From: CAVYGN01 sp964413265
GTDB taxonomy: Bacteria; Spirochaetota; Brevinematia; Brevinematales; JAOACQ01
Assembly: GCA_964413265.1 (NCBI GenBank)
Contig: CAYPRX010000035.1
Location: 1-52,236 of the forward strand
Length of the DNA stretch: 52,236 bases
Direction: 5' to 3'
Positions 52,009 through 52,236 of this stretch are shown here, piece by piece. The position numbers were made by a program, and so were the translations under genes. The stretch's first letter is position 1, and the number at the start of each line of letters is the position of its first letter. The notes under the pieces are model-generated. The model made no database searches. It saw only the letters and a list, made by a program, of their open reading frames with translations, and was not told the DNA's origin.

Positions 52009-52093
52009 GGAGAGATGTCCGAGTGGTTTAAGGAGCGCGCTTGGAAGGCGCGTGTACAGCAATGTACCGGGGGTTCGAATCCCCCTCTCTCCG
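52009..52093 (+). tRNA. tRNA-Ser, anticodon GGA
   Basis: Acceptor stem GGAGAGA (52009-52015) pairs with TCTCTCC (52086-52092), discriminator G at 52093. Anticodon stem CGCGC/GCGCG encloses TTGGAAG with anticodon GGA at 52043-52045. A long variable arm (GTAC...GTAC) and T arm GGGGG-TTCGAAT-CCCCC identify a class II serine tRNA. No CCA is encoded. Confidence 0.97.
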
Positions 52094-52194
52094 ATATACC
52101 TGGAACCAATCTAACCAGACCTGCCATTTAATTCTATATATTTCAATATGTTTTGATTCCATGTTTTTGCTTAAATTGCCCATTTTGGAAATAT

Positions 52195-52223
52195 TTGTCA
52201 GTCAGGTGTCAGTATGTTATAAT
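52195..52223 (+). promoter_or_regulatory. Promoter facing out of the window
   Basis: TTGTCA at 52195-52200 and TATAAT at 52218-52223, 17-base spacer. It reads into sequence past the right edge; no ORF starts in the remaining 13 bases. Confidence 0.5.
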
Positions 52224-52236
52224 GAATTACGAGATT

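Noticed and set aside
51962..52236. Possible att site or mobile element next to tRNA-Ser
   Set aside because: tRNA genes are frequent integration sites, but no integrase or repeated tRNA end is visible within the window.
1..52236. CRISPR array, insertion sequence or prophage
   Set aside because: No regularly spaced direct repeats, transposase, integrase or phage structural gene was found on either strand.

Overview
The window reads as a chromosomal segment of a diderm (LPS-bearing) bacterium with AT-rich intergenic DNA. It carries lpxA, lpxB, lpxC, an HtrA protease, a polytopic chemoreceptor, bactofilin linked to an M23 peptidase, and an rpsP-khpA-rimM-trmD-rplS-rnhB ribosome/RNA operon. This mix fits a free-living or deep-branching Spirochaetota member best, but that is an inference from gene content; no rRNA or marker tree is available here. 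Many intergenic regions carry close matches to sigma-70 promoters with 16-17 bp spacers (TTGAC-/TATAAT type). No phage, transposon, integron or CRISPR array was seen. No stretch longer than about 250 bases lacks a gene.

Layout. 1-6536 (+): 3' part of a YebC/TACO1 protein, a lipid-A-disaccharide-synthase-like protein, a PQ-rich lipoprotein, a polyprenyl-phosphate sugar-phosphate transferase, an unknown exported protein, and HtrA behind a striking double-palindrome promoter. 6584-9457 (-): the rpsP operon. 9569-14981 (-): envelope genes M23 peptidase, bactofilin, STAS protein, lpxA, lpxB, ruvX and lpxC. 15162-18106: tatD (+), then a metallo-beta-lactamase-fold hydrolase and glgC (-). 18357-23792 (+): an unknown protein, peroxiredoxin Q, a DUF4015-type putative glycosidase, an ExbB-like channel without ExbD, and a SurA/PpiD-like protein. 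23830-26446: ybeY and a DUF4912 protein (-), citrate synthase (+). 26449-50584 (-): a long same-strand stretch with a phosphosugar mutase, GH10 xylanase, RumA-type RNA methyltransferase, two CNNM/CBS proteins, a WbpE-like aminotransferase, an AsmA-like protein, gap-pgk-tpiA, a mannose-1-phosphate guanylyltransferase, acetolactate synthase, a chemoreceptor, a TPR protein, ACT protein, PaaK, metF, and a sigma/zinc-finger pair. 50703-52093 (+): two membrane proteins and tRNA-Ser(GGA).

Genes that work together. M23 peptidase, bactofilin and Lpx enzymes form one envelope-building block. glgC, the phosphosugar mutase and gap-pgk-tpiA serve central sugar metabolism. manC, the WbpE-like aminotransferase and the WbaP-like transferase fit surface glycan synthesis but lie in separate places.

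The most interesting signals are regulatory. (1) Upstream of acetolactate synthase there is a complete-looking attenuator: promoter, 28-residue leader peptide with a Leu/Val run, a candidate antiterminator pairing, and two tandem intrinsic terminators. (2) Two near-identical TACTAC-N4-GTAGTA dyads sit inside and just downstream of a consensus promoter before htrA. (3) A divergent sigma-like gene coupled to a soluble HxxxCxxC zinc-finger protein has a 20-bp palindrome over its own -10 box.
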